The notes under the pieces are model-generated. The model saw only the letters and a list, made by a program, of their open reading frames with translations, was not told where the DNA came from and ran no database searches. Below, piece by piece: positions 36,447 to 44,910 of a DNA stretch of 64,000 nucleotides. This stretch comes from Mesorhizobium amorphae (lineage in GTDB: Bacteria; Pseudomonadota; Alphaproteobacteria; Rhizobiales; Rhizobiaceae). How positions within the stretch are numbered: the stretch's first letter is position 1; every line of letters begins with the position of its first letter. The stretch is from assembly GCA_003240775.1 (NCBI GenBank), contig QFNI01000011.1, positions 25,110-89,109 of the forward strand, written 5' to 3'. The translations under genes were made by a program, and so were the position numbers.

Positions 36447-37754
36447 ATGGACCACACCCCCGACGCCCGCCACCCCGCCGCCCTGCCCGGCGTCCGCTTC
36501 GTGAAGGCGCCCGCGCGCGACTCCGTGGGCGACAACAAGTCGGTGACGGAAACGGTTGCGGAAGTGCTGCGTGCCGTGCGCGAGCGGGGCGATGCGGCCG
36601 TGCGGGACTATTCCGAGAAGTTCGACAAAACCGCGCTCGACCGCTTCGAGATTTCCCCCGAGGAGCGCAAGGCGGCACTCGACGGGCTGGAGAAAGAGAC
36701 ACGCGAAGACACCGAATTCGCCATCGACAATGTGCGCCGCTTCGCCGAGGCCCAGCTCGCCACCGTCCTGCCGCTCGAGATCGAGCTTCTGCCCGGCCTC
36801 CATCTCGGGCACCGCGTGATCCCCATCGAGCGCATCGGCGCCTATGTGCCGGGGGGCCGCTATCCGCTTCTGTCCGCCCCCATCATGACGATCGTGCCGG
36901 CCAAGGTCGCGGGCGTGGACGAGGTGGTGGCCTGCCTGCCGCCCACCGCCCACCCCGCCATGATCGCGGGCTGCCACCTGTCGGGCGCGGACCGCATCTT
37001 CCGCATCGGCGGCGCGCAGGCCATCGCAGCCATGGCCTATGGCACGGAGAGCGTGCCGAGCGTCGACAAGATCGTCGGCCCCGGCAACGCCTTCGTCAAC
37101 GAGGCCAAGCGGCAGGTCTTCGGGCCCGTGGGCATCGACCAGCTCGCCGGCCCTTCCGAGATCTTTATCGTGGCGGATGAAACGGCTGATGCCGAGATGC
37201 TCGCCACCGACCTGCTCGCCCAGGCCGAGCACGATGTGCGCACCCGCGTCGGCCTCATCACGACAGATGCCGGGCTTGCCGAAGCCACGCTCGCCGAAGT
37301 GGAGCGCCAGCTCGCAACGCTGTCCACCGCCAATGTCGCGGCCCAGGCCTGGGCGGATTACGGCGAGATCACCGTGTGCGACAGCGAGGACCCGATGATC
37401 CGCTATTCCGACCACATCGCCGCCGAGCACCTCCAGGTCCACACCGCCGACCCGCAGGCCACCGCAAGCAAGCTGCGCAACTACGGCTCGCTCTTCATCG
37501 GCACCCAGGCGAGCGTGGTGTATTCCGACAAGTGCTGCGGCACCAACCACACTCTGCCCACCATGGGCGCGGGCCGTTACACCGGCGGCCTCTGGGTCGG
37601 CGCCTATGTGAAGGTCGCGACCCACCAATGGCTGGACGAGCGGGGCGTCGCAGCCGTCGCTCCCCCCGCCGCGCGTCAGAGCCGGTCGGAGGGGCTGGAA
37701 GGGCACCGCCGCGCGGCGCAGCTTCGGCTCGACCGCATGCAGATGAAGGGCTGA
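36447..37754 (+). CDS. HisD-family dehydrogenase (HpsN-like), copy 1
   Basis: 435-residue NAD-dependent zinc enzyme of the histidinol dehydrogenase family, which oxidises an alcohol through the aldehyde to the acid. Active-site equivalents are conserved: Gln/His in 'LLAQAEHDV', Glu-His in 'AAEHLQV', Asp and His in 'YSDKCCGTNHTLPT', and the C-terminal His in 'GLEGHRRAA'. It is not next to histidine genes, and a paralogue lies at 44911, so a catabolic role such as that of sulfopropanediol dehydrogenase (HpsN) is more likely than histidine synthesis. Operator A lies 90 bases upstream. Confidence 0.87.
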   Translation: MDHTPDARHPAALPGVRFVKAPARDSVGDNKSVTETVAEVLRAVRERGDAAVRDYSEKFDKTALDRFEISPEERKAALDGLEKETREDTEFAIDNVRRFAEAQLATVLPLEIELLPGLHLGHRVIPIERIGAYVPGGRYPLLSAPIMTIVPAKVAGVDEVVACLPPTAHPAMIAGCHLSGADRIFRIGGAQAIAAMAYGTESVPSVDKIVGPGNAFVNEAKRQVFGPVGIDQLAGPSEIFIVADETADAEMLATDLLAQAEHDVRTRVGLITTDAGLAEATLAEVERQLATLSTANVAAQAWADYGEITVCDSEDPMIRYSDHIAAEHLQVHTADPQATASKLRNYGSLFIGTQASVVYSDKCCGTNHTLPTMGAGRYTGGLWVGAYVKVATHQWLDERGVAAVAPPAARQSRSEGLEGHRRAAQLRLDRMQMKG

Positions 37755-37766
37755 GGCGCGGCTCGT

Positions 37767-38615
37767 TCAAGCCGGGCCGAACATGGCGTATTCGACGGGA
37801 AACCGCGCGTTCAGCTCGGCCAGCGCGCCCTTGCGGATCGCCGCGAACACCAGCGTCTGGTCGCTGGCATTGGCGCAGACAATATCCCGCGGCTCATCGG
37901 GTCTCGTGAAGCCGGCAAGCGCGGACAGGAGTTCGGGCGGCGGGTACTTGCCGATGTAGCGAAAGGCGATCGTCTCACGGCGGCCCTCGAGCGGAAAGGC
38001 GAGTTCCGCCGGGCCTGCCGAGCGATCGCGGGGCAGCGCGACGGATATGTCGCTCTCGCGGATGCCGTGACCGAGCGATGCGAGGATCGCCGCCGCGACC
38101 TCGGCAAGGAGCTCCTCGTCGTATTCGGTGTGGGCGGGAACGAAGACGAGGCGTCGCGGCCGAGCCCAGCCGAGGTCCTCGAGCCCGACAAGCGCGTCGA
38201 ACGCAAGTCCATAGTCGACCGGTTCGCCGGGATCGAGACCCTGCGCCGACCGCCACAACATGGAGGGGTCCACATCGCCGACGGCGAGCACGCCCGCATG
38301 CCTCAGCGCGGAGAGCGTGGTCTCCAGAACGACCTGTTCGGCCGCCGTCGGCTCTTCGAGCACCGCATCGGGCTCGGGCTCGGGCAGCGGGACCGGCGCC
38401 GTGGGGCGCGGGCGCGCGTGGACGGCCCGGCGCGCGATTGGCTTCCTGGACGGTGCCCCCATCAGCAAGGCGATGCAGCCGAGCACCACGAAGACGACGC
38501 TGGCGGCCAGGGCGAACCACTCGGCCCCATCGAGCGGCCGCAGAAAGGCTGAGACCACCACCGCAAGCGTCGCAAAGAACAGCGTCCCGGCAAAAAGCTT
38601 GCGCCTCGGATCCAA
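37767..38615 (-). CDS. Hypothetical membrane-anchored protein
   Basis: 282 residues, no family recognised. Two N-terminal membrane helices (about 8-28 and 33-52) are followed by a Pro/Glu-rich linker (about 60-90) and a soluble domain with 'LVFVPAHTEYDEELLAEVAAAILASLGHG'-like alternating helix/strand character. The TTG start at 38615 is supported by a near-perfect GGAGGAG 8 bases upstream; no ATG is available. It is convergent with the HisD-like gene (12-base gap) and interrupts the regulon. Confidence 0.65.
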   Translation of the reverse strand: MDPRRKLFAGTLFFATLAVVVSAFLRPLDGAEWFALAASVVFVVLGCIALLMGAPSRKPIARRAVHARPRPTAPVPLPEPEPDAVLEEPTAAEQVVLETTLSALRHAGVLAVGDVDPSMLWRSAQGLDPGEPVDYGLAFDALVGLEDLGWARPRRLVFVPAHTEYDEELLAEVAAAILASLGHGIRESDISVALPRDRSAGPAELAFPLEGRRETIAFRYIGKYPPPELLSALAGFTRPDEPRDIVCANASDQTLVFAAIRKGALAELNARFPVEYAMFGPA

Positions 38616-38917
38616 TGCGGCTCCTCCTGTCGGTCGGGAATGTCATGCGCGGTGCGGCCTCGATCTTTCCCGATCGAGCACAGCATCGGATGCAGCATTG
38701 CCCGCGCTGCTTCGGGCCGGCAATCCGCTTTCGCGCGCGCTTCGAGACGATCTTCCGCTGTCTCCGGTTGTTCCGGCCAGAGTGTCCGAAGTGGTCGAGC
38801 GGCAAGCCGGTGGGGACCACGCCAGGCAACAGAGCCCCGGCCGTTGCATCGGCGAAGCGTGGCTTTCGACTGCGGACCCCGGTTGCCCAAGCCGTCGGAT
38901 CATCCTATTCCGCCCGC
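38616..38917. other. Intergenic region between divergent hypothetical and NUDIX genes
   Basis: About 300 bases with no gene I can support. It must hold the two divergent promoters. A short stretch near 38815 (GGGACCACGCCAGGC) resembles one at 36376, but it is too short to interpret. No hairpin or palindrome stands out. Confidence 0.5.
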
Positions 38918-39367
38918 ATGGTGGTCTGGCGTCCAGCATCGAACATTCGTCTGAAGGCTTTGGGCCTTCATTGGCGCGATGGAAAGCTCCTCGCCGCCGA
39001 GGTTCTGAACGACGCTGGGCACGTGAAAGGCGTGCGTCCGCTCGGCGGCACGGTCGAGTTCGGGGAGACCGCCGAGGCGGCCGTCATCCGCGAGTTCGAG
39101 GAAGAGCTTGGGCTCAGGGTGACGGTTGGTGGTGCCCCCTTCTTCATGGAGAACATCTTCACCCATGAAGGCCAGATCGGGCACGAGGTGCTGGCGATCT
39201 TCGACGTGACCTTTCCCGCCGGAAGCCTTGCCAACGAGACGCGCATCGCAGTCACCGAAGACAACGGCAACACGTCGTTTGCAGAGTGGTTCGCGCTCGA
39301 TGCTCTGGATGTGCCGGGCGGTCCACAACTCTATCCAGATGGGCTGAAAAGCCGTCTTCTCGCATAG
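38918..39367 (+). CDS. NUDIX hydrolase
   Basis: 149-residue pyrophosphohydrolase. The Nudix box is complete: Gly44-x5-Glu50-x7-Arg58-Glu59-x-x-Glu62-Glu63-x-Gly65. Flanking strands are normal for the fold. Substrate (NTP, NDP-sugar or other) not readable. Start ATG 38918 is the only one that gives the usual N-terminal strand. Apparently monocistronic. Confidence 0.88.
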   Translation: MVVWRPASNIRLKALGLHWRDGKLLAAEVLNDAGHVKGVRPLGGTVEFGETAEAAVIREFEEELGLRVTVGGAPFFMENIFTHEGQIGHEVLAIFDVTFPAGSLANETRIAVTEDNGNTSFAEWFALDALDVPGGPQLYPDGLKSRLLA

Positions 39368-39517
39368 CCGCCTGCTGCACCCACGCGATCCCGCCTGACA
39401 GCGATCTGTCTGCGAACCACCCGACTGCTGGAATTCAAGGCCAGCCTGATCGGCATGGGCAATGGAGCTGATGGGGAGCGGTAGGCCATTTGGTCCACAG
39501 TGTGGACTGCAGCCCTC

Positions 39518-40147
39518 TCACAGTGTGTTATAGCTGATGCCGACGTGGGTGACGGTTTTGTCGTCAAGCGCCCATTCGACAGAGACCGTGAGTGCATATG
39601 GAAACCGAACCCATCGATAAGGCGTGCTGAACAAAGCACCCCGGAAGAGCGGGCCTCGCGCTGCCATAAACCAACCTGCCACCCTACCGATATGGCTGGA
39701 TGGACGGATGCCCCGCGAGATTGTCGGGTCAACACGAAAACCTTGCGCTTCGAGCCATTCCAACGATCGGGTCCTGTCGCCGATACGACTGAGCACACGG
39801 AAGATGCACACCTCAGCTTCTGCCGTGGTGTCGATGTTCACCCAGGCTATGTTCCGAAGGATTTGCTCTTCGGAGTACGTCTCCCACTGGACCCGATCTC
39901 GCCATTTGAAGACACAGGAATCAACGGTGGGGAATCGAACAACAGCAGCGCGCTGAAAGAAGGAAAGCGGACGAACGCTCGGGAATGGTGGGTTTCCAGG
40001 GTCCGGCTCAGAAGCGATCGCAGCAACGGCGCCGCGCCAGAGGGAGGGAGCGATGGACACCACTTGCGCCACGCAGCAGAAAAGCAAGCCATAGCCAATC
40101 AGCTTGCCTAGAAATTTGAGGGCGCGGCGGCTGCGAGCCATGAACAT
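39518..40147 (-). CDS. Hypothetical signal-anchored protein (lower-GC segment)
   Basis: 209 residues with an N-terminal basic stretch (MARSRRALKF) and one hydrophobic helix (about 15-34), so inner-membrane anchored or exported. The rest is soluble with no motif I recognise; two cysteines (in SCVF and VCIF) could form a disulfide. CGGAGA lies before the ATG at 40147. Base and codon use are noticeably less GC-rich than neighbours, suggesting recent acquisition. Confidence 0.65.
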   Translation of the reverse strand: MFMARSRRALKFLGKLIGYGLLFCCVAQVVSIAPSLWRGAVAAIASEPDPGNPPFPSVRPLSFFQRAAVVRFPTVDSCVFKWRDRVQWETYSEEQILRNIAWVNIDTTAEAEVCIFRVLSRIGDRTRSLEWLEAQGFRVDPTISRGIRPSSHIGRVAGWFMAARGPLFRGALFSTPYRWVRFPYALTVSVEWALDDKTVTHVGISYNTL

Positions 40148-40320
40148 TCTCCGAAGCCGTGCGCGAATCGGTCTTCATCGCAACCAACCTAGACGGCCGG
40201 TCCAGCATTGGGGTGCAACTGCTAACAAAGCAGCCTGCACGAACTTGTCATGCTGAGAACCTGGGGCCGCTTCCCACTCCACGACGGCCTTCAGCTTCCA
40301 CACACCCGCATTCTTGAAAC

Positions 40321-41733
40321 CTACCCCTCGCTCCCCTCCCCCATCGCCGCGGCATATCCCTCAGGCAGCGGGGGTGGCGGGGGGCGGCGGGTGGCGTGGT
40401 CGGTGTTGGCTTCGAAGACCTGGCCGATCCGGCAGATGGTTTCCTCGCCGAAGCGGCGGCCGGCGATCTGGAGGCCTACGGGGAGGCCGTCGGCGAAGCC
40501 TGCGGGGAGCGCGAGGGCCGGGTGGCCCGAGACGTTGAAGGGGATGGTGCGCATCGGCGTCCAGACGGCGGCCTCGCCGTCAAACAGGGCGGAGGCGGGC
40601 GCGGTGGTCAGGGTGGCGACCGTCAGCATCGCATCGAAGCGGCGGAAGACCGTTTCTTCCAGGGCCTGCGTCAGCGCGTCGGCCGCGCGGCGAGCAAGTG
40701 CCAGGTCGCGCCTGCCGACGCAAAGGCCGGACACCAGGGAACGAAAGGCGGGGCGGCCGTAGAGCTCTCCCTTTTCGGCCAGAAGCGCGCGGTGCACGTC
40801 GAGCGCCTCGGCATGCAGGATCAGGGCGCCCGCCGCCTCGAAGAGGTCGTATGGGGGCAGCGAGACCTCGGCGATGCGGTAGCCGGCCAGCGAAAGGGCC
40901 GAGGCCGCGTCGTCCATGGCGGCCACGATGCGCGGGTCGGCCTGCGGGTCCGTGGCGAACCAGTCGCGCGCATAGGCGATCGTCCGGGGCTCGGCGGGGG
41001 GCGGCGACCAGCCGGGGGGTGCGGGGTCGGCGATCGCGGAAAACACAAGCGCCGCTTCTTCCACGGTGGCGGCCAGGGGCCCGACCGTGTCGAGGCTGGG
41101 CGACAAGGGGTAGACGCCACGCTCCGGCACGCGGCCGAAGGTGGGCTTGAGGCCCACCACCCCGCAATAGCCGGCAGGCGAGCGCACGGAACCGCCCGTG
41201 TCCGTGCCGATGGCGGCCCGCGCGAGCCCGCCCGCGACGGCCGCCGCCGAGCCGGACGAGGAGCCGCCAGTGATGCGGGCGGAATCCCATGGGTTGACGG
41301 CGGGCGGGTCGGACGCGTCGCGGCTCGGGCCGACCAGCGCGAACTCGTAGGTGGCGACCTTGCCCAGCATCACCGCGCCATTCGCCTTCAGGCGGCGCAC
41401 CACCTCGGCATCGGCTTGCGGCACGTGGCCGTCAAAGGCGCGCGAGCCATAGGCCGTGCGCAGGTCTGCGGTGTCGATCAGGTCCTTCACGGCGATGGGG
41501 ATGCCGTGCAGGGGCCCGAGATCGCGGCCTTCGGCCAGCGCGCGGTCGGCCTCTTCGGCTGCGGCGAGCACGGGGTCGCGCGCCAGCGCCGTGAAGGCGA
41601 AGAGCCGGGCGTTGCGCCTCTCGATGCGTTCGAGATGCGCCTCGGCGAGACGGAGGGCCGTGAGCCGGCCTTCGCGCAGGCGGATTGCCGCCTCGGGGAT
41701 CGAGAGGTCGAGGGGGTGCGGCTCCCCGATCAC
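40321..41733 (-). CDS. Amidase (amidase-signature family)
   Basis: 470-residue amide hydrolase. The Ser-cisSer-Lys triad is visible: Lys83 (AVKDLID), Ser158 in GGSSSGS and the nucleophile Ser182 in TGGSVRSPAG. Typical of AtzF/GatA-like and aliphatic or aryl amidases. The GTG start at 41733 overlaps the stop of a tiny upstream gene (GTGA), a strong sign of coupling. It is the third gene of the bicupin operon with operator B, so it likely cleaves an amide in the same catabolic pathway (inference). Confidence 0.88.
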   Translation of the reverse strand: MIGEPHPLDLSIPEAAIRLREGRLTALRLAEAHLERIERRNARLFAFTALARDPVLAAAEEADRALAEGRDLGPLHGIPIAVKDLIDTADLRTAYGSRAFDGHVPQADAEVVRRLKANGAVMLGKVATYEFALVGPSRDASDPPAVNPWDSARITGGSSSGSAAAVAGGLARAAIGTDTGGSVRSPAGYCGVVGLKPTFGRVPERGVYPLSPSLDTVGPLAATVEEAALVFSAIADPAPPGWSPPPAEPRTIAYARDWFATDPQADPRIVAAMDDAASALSLAGYRIAEVSLPPYDLFEAAGALILHAEALDVHRALLAEKGELYGRPAFRSLVSGLCVGRRDLALARRAADALTQALEETVFRRFDAMLTVATLTTAPASALFDGEAAVWTPMRTIPFNVSGHPALALPAGFADGLPVGLQIAGRRFGEETICRIGQVFEANTDHATRRPPPPPLPEGYAAAMGEGSEG

Positions 41734-41909
41734 GGCTCGGCCTCGTCGCCAAAGGCCCGGCGCAGCTTGGCGGCGCATTCGGCGAGCATCCGCGCGCCGA
41801 CGAGCGCGTGGGCGGCGTCTTTGGGCGACAGCCTGACCCCGAGCGCCAGCGCCTGGTGGGCGACGAGCACCTCGCTAGGCGGCAGGGGTTCGGTGCGCTC
41901 GGGGCTCAT
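41730..41909 (-). CDS. Small protein coupled to amidase (GatC/AtzG-like?)
   Basis: 59-residue reading frame that fills exactly the gap between the bicupin (12 bases upstream) and the amidase, whose GTG start it overlaps. It is largely helical (VLVAHQALALGV, then ALVGARMLAECAAKLRR). Size, position and helix-turn-helix-pin shape recall the small partners of amidases such as GatC and AtzG, but I see no decisive motif. It is below the size usually annotated automatically. Confidence 0.55.
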   Translation of the reverse strand: MSPERTEPLPPSEVLVAHQALALGVRLSPKDAAHALVGARMLAECAAKLRRAFGDEAEP

Positions 41910-41921
41910 GGCGGGGCTGCC

Positions 41922-42890
41922 TCAGTGGGTCCAGGTCGGCCCGGCTTTGTCGTCGGTGTTGCGCACGCGGTAAAGGCTCGCCTCGCCCGTCATGGAGGGC
42001 ACCAGGCTGTGGCGCAGGCCGGGCGGCACGGCACAGGTGTCGCCGGGCGCGAGCACCGCCTCGCCGCCGTCCCAGGCGAGCTTCCAGTGGCCGCGCATCA
42101 CCATCAGGACTTCGTGGCGTGGGGTCTCGTAGGCACTTTCCGGGATCGAGCCGCGCGTGAGAAGCTCGACCTCGAAGCCCGGCCGGTCCTGGAGCTTCGC
42201 GTCCGCGCCGATCACGCGGGCCGGCTCGTGGGAGGCGAGCGACATCAGGTCCCAGTAGCGCGCGACATAGCCGGGCACGACTTGCGCCGGGGTCAGTTCG
42301 GGAAACGCCTTCAGTTCCTCGTCGGTGAGAAGCGGCATCGGCGCGACGCCGTCTGGCAGCGACTGGCCCTTCTTGGTGTCGTAGAGCTTGCCGTTCTGCC
42401 CCAGGACCAGGCCGTGGTCGCGCGCGTCCTCGATCACCTGGGGCGCCCAGATCACGCCGCCGCCGGCATCGTCGCCGCCGAGTACCGCCATGATCATCCC
42501 GTAATCGGTGCCGATGTTCTCGAAGCCGCGGAAGATGCCGGTGGGGATGTTGATGATGTCGCCCTCTTCCAGCACCACCTCACCCGCCTTGCCCCAGCGG
42601 CCCCAGAAGAAGCGCCAGCGGCCCTTGAGCACGAAAAACACTTCGGCCGTGCGGTGCGAGTGCAGCGAGTTGCGGCATTTGGGCGGCTGGCCGGCAGCGC
42701 CGATGTTGAAGCCCGGCGTTTCCTTGATGTGGACGTGCTGGTCGGCACTTTCCGAGACGCCGCCGCCGATGATGGTGAAGTTCTCCTTGCTGTTCGAGCC
42801 CGGCGTGTGGGCATCGATGAAGGCCGTGCGGCAGGGGCGAAGATCGCCGTAGCGCACGATGCGGGCTTCCATTTCCTCTCGCGAAAGCAT
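41922..42890 (-). CDS. Bicupin protein
   Basis: 322 residues with two cupin barrels. The first (about 60-150) has the metal-type motif HSHRTAEVFFVLKG and the second motif 'GDIINIPTGIFRGFEN'. The second (about 235-310) has 'RHEVLMVMRGHWKLAW' and 'GDTCAVPPGLRHS' but fewer His ligands. It resembles gentisate/hydroxyanthranilate dioxygenase-like or sugar-isomerase-like bicupins; reaction unknown. ATG 42890 with AGGAGG; operator B lies 17-30 bases before the start, immediately upstream of the ribosome site. Confidence 0.8.
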   Translation of the reverse strand: MLSREEMEARIVRYGDLRPCRTAFIDAHTPGSNSKENFTIIGGGVSESADQHVHIKETPGFNIGAAGQPPKCRNSLHSHRTAEVFFVLKGRWRFFWGRWGKAGEVVLEEGDIINIPTGIFRGFENIGTDYGMIMAVLGGDDAGGGVIWAPQVIEDARDHGLVLGQNGKLYDTKKGQSLPDGVAPMPLLTDEELKAFPELTPAQVVPGYVARYWDLMSLASHEPARVIGADAKLQDRPGFEVELLTRGSIPESAYETPRHEVLMVMRGHWKLAWDGGEAVLAPGDTCAVPPGLRHSLVPSMTGEASLYRVRNTDDKAGPTWTH

Positions 42891-42906
42891 GGGGCTTCCT
42901 CCTTTT

Positions 42907-42920
42907 TGAATACGTATGCA
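42907..42920. promoter_or_regulatory. LacI-type operator site B, TGAATACGTATGCA
   Basis: Identical to site A. It lies in the 64-base gap between the lacI stop and the bicupin start, touching the bicupin Shine-Dalgarno. A repressor bound here would block a promoter placed over or just upstream of it. Confidence 0.8.
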
Positions 42921-42954
42921 ACACGGCTCGCGCGAGCCGTCAACAGGGGTTCGT

Positions 42955-44007
42955 TCAGCTCTTGGCGTTGGGCCCGGTGGAGCGGCGCACGACGAGGGCG
43001 GTGGGCAGCATCACGCGGCGTGGGCCGCTGTCGGCATCGGAAATTGCGGCCATCAAGGTCGCCACTGTCTCGCGCACCATGGTGTCCACGTCCTGGCGCA
43101 CGGTGGTGAGGTCGTAGGCCGGCCAGCGCGCGGGCGGAACGTCGTCGAAGCCCGCGACCGAGACATCCTGGGGCACGCGCAAGCCGAGCTCGAAGCGCAG
43201 CACGTCCATCACCGCGAACGCCATGTGGTCGTTGCAGACGAAGAGCGCGGTGGGGCGGCTCGGCCGCGCAAACATGCGGCGCACGGCGTCCTGGGCTTCC
43301 TCGTAGACGAAATTGCCGACCTCGCGGCGCGGCAGCTCATGGCCCGCGGCCGAGAGCCCCGCGCGGAAACCCGCCTCGCGGTCGCGCTGGGTGGAGGCGC
43401 CCTCGTTGCCGGCGATATAGCCCATCCAGCGATGGCCGAGGCCGAGCAGGTGCTCGGCGACCGCGCGCCCGCCCGCATGGTTGTCGGTGGTCACGGCCGA
43501 AAGCCGGTCGTCGTCCTGGCTGCGGTTGAACAGCACCACCGGCACGCCCGCCGCCTGGCAGCGCGCGGCGAGCCCCGAAGACAGCGAGGCGGAGGCCATC
43601 ACGATGCCGTCCACCTGATAGTCGAGGAGGTCCTGGGTGATCTCGTCGATGTTGTCCGCGCTGAGCGACGAGATGAAGACGAGAACGTGGTAGCCCTCTT
43701 CCTGCAGCACCTTGGACAGGCGCTCCACCACTTCCGGGTAGAAGTAGTTCTCGAGATAGGCGACCACGAGCCCGATGATGCGCGAGCGCCCGGTGATCAG
43801 CGAGCGCGCGAGGACGTTGGGGCGGTAGCCCAGTTCCTCGGCTGCGAGCCGCACCTTTTCGGCGGTCTTCTTGGACACGGACGTGCCCGGCGTGAAGAAG
43901 CGCGACACGGCGGATTGGCTCACGCCCGCGCGCTTGGCCACGTCGAGCGAGGTGACCTTTTCGCCGCTTGGGCGGATGCCCGCCGGATTGCCCGCTTCGC
44001 CCCCCAT
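42955..44007 (-). CDS. LacI family transcriptional regulator (catabolic regulon)
   Basis: 350-residue LacI-type regulator. Helix-turn-helix at about 19-38 (SLDVAKRAGVSQSAVSRFF), hinge helix 'NVLARSLITGRS', then the ligand domain with 'AGFDDVPPARWPAYDLTTVRQD', the usual inducer-site end. Start ATG 44007 overlaps the SDR stop by one base (TGATG). Its best candidate targets are the three palindromes at 36344, 42907 and 50584, which flank the surrounding catabolic and transport genes. Confidence 0.93.
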   Translation of the reverse strand: MGGEAGNPAGIRPSGEKVTSLDVAKRAGVSQSAVSRFFTPGTSVSKKTAEKVRLAAEELGYRPNVLARSLITGRSRIIGLVVAYLENYFYPEVVERLSKVLQEEGYHVLVFISSLSADNIDEITQDLLDYQVDGIVMASASLSSGLAARCQAAGVPVVLFNRSQDDDRLSAVTTDNHAGGRAVAEHLLGLGHRWMGYIAGNEGASTQRDREAGFRAGLSAAGHELPRREVGNFVYEEAQDAVRRMFARPSRPTALFVCNDHMAFAVMDVLRFELGLRVPQDVSVAGFDDVPPARWPAYDLTTVRQDVDTMVRETVATLMAAISDADSGPRRVMLPTALVVRRSTGPNAKS

Positions 44008-44774
44008 CAGTCCGCCGTCCAGCCTCCATCCACCAGAACTGCGGTTCCGGTTACCAAAGCGGATGCGTCCGACGCAAGGTAAAGCACGGCGCCCATGATG
44101 TCCTCGACGCGCCCGACCCGGCCGAGCTTGATCTTGCCTTTCAGCCATTCGACGCGGGCGGGATCGGCGAAGGTGGGGGCCGTCATCGGCGTTTCCACGA
44201 AGGTCGGGCAGACCGTGTTCACGCGGATGCCCAAGGGCCCCCACTCGATGGCCATCGCCTTGGTGAAGCCTTCCACCGCGAATTTCGAGGCGCAGTAGAC
44301 GGCGCGGTCGATGCCGCCCACATGCGCCATCTGGGAGGACACGTTGATGATCGAGCCGCCTCGCCCGGCGGCGATCAGCCCCTTGGCCACGGCGCGCGAC
44401 AGGAAATAGGCGCCGCGCAGGTTCACTCCCATCACCGCGTCGAAATCGGCGGGCGTGGTTTGGGTGGCGGGCGTGTGGCGCGCCATGCCCGCGCTGTTGA
44501 CGAGCACATCGAAGGGCCCGTGGGCGGCGACCAGGGTTTCGGTCTGCTCGACATCGCTGACGTCGAGGACGAGCGATTCCGCGCTGAAGCCGGCAGCACG
44601 GATGGCGGCGACGGCGGCTTCTAGGCGGGTGGGCTCTCGCGCGGCCATCACGACGTGTGCGCCGGCTTCGGCGAGGGCCGTGGCTGCGCCGAGGCCGATG
44701 CCGGAGGACGCGCCGGTGACGAGGGCGCGGCGGGTGTCGAGGCGGAAGGAGGGGGTGCGGGGGAGGATGGTCAT
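44007..44774 (-). CDS. Short-chain dehydrogenase/reductase (classical)
   Basis: 255-residue classical SDR: TGASSGIGLG cofactor motif near 21-30, 'NSAGMA', the active-site Ser in 'NVSSQMAH', Tyr-x3-Lys in YCASK, and 'VLVDGGWTAD' at the C terminus. Most likely an NAD(P)-dependent alcohol dehydrogenase working on the same compound as the HisD-like enzymes. Directly upstream of, and coupled to, the lacI gene. Confidence 0.9.
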   Translation of the reverse strand: MTILPRTPSFRLDTRRALVTGASSGIGLGAATALAEAGAHVVMAAREPTRLEAAVAAIRAAGFSAESLVLDVSDVEQTETLVAAHGPFDVLVNSAGMARHTPATQTTPADFDAVMGVNLRGAYFLSRAVAKGLIAAGRGGSIINVSSQMAHVGGIDRAVYCASKFAVEGFTKAMAIEWGPLGIRVNTVCPTFVETPMTAPTFADPARVEWLKGKIKLGRVGRVEDIMGAVLYLASDASALVTGTAVLVDGGWTAD

Positions 44775-44792
44775 GGGTGGGGGTTGTGGGGG

Positions 44793-44898
44793 CGTTTACC
44801 CCCACCCCGTACCCCTCCCCTCAAGGGGGAGGGGGAACTTGCGAGGTTGGGCGCCGGGCTGGAAAGCTTCCCTCCCCCTTGAGGGGTGGGGGTGAACG
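44793..44898. repeat. Intergenic repeat family A, copy 3
   Basis: In the 136-base gap between the HisD-like and SDR genes. Left arm 44793-44835 and right arm 44869-44898 are inverted copies; the right arm lacks about 12 internal bases found in the left arm and in copy 2. It interrupts an otherwise continuous minus-strand gene string and could attenuate transcription into the SDR and lacI genes. Confidence 0.8.
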
Positions 44899-44910
44899 GT
44901 TCCACGGTGC

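Noticed and set aside
36447..37754. Histidine biosynthesis hisD
   Set aside because: Two paralogues, no his genes nearby and an operator shared with a transporter operon point to a catabolic role.
38616..38917. tRNA-like or small gene in the 300-base gap
   Set aside because: A TCGAGCGG-like stretch near 38795 does not fold into a cloverleaf, and reading frames there have no start or ribosome site of quality.
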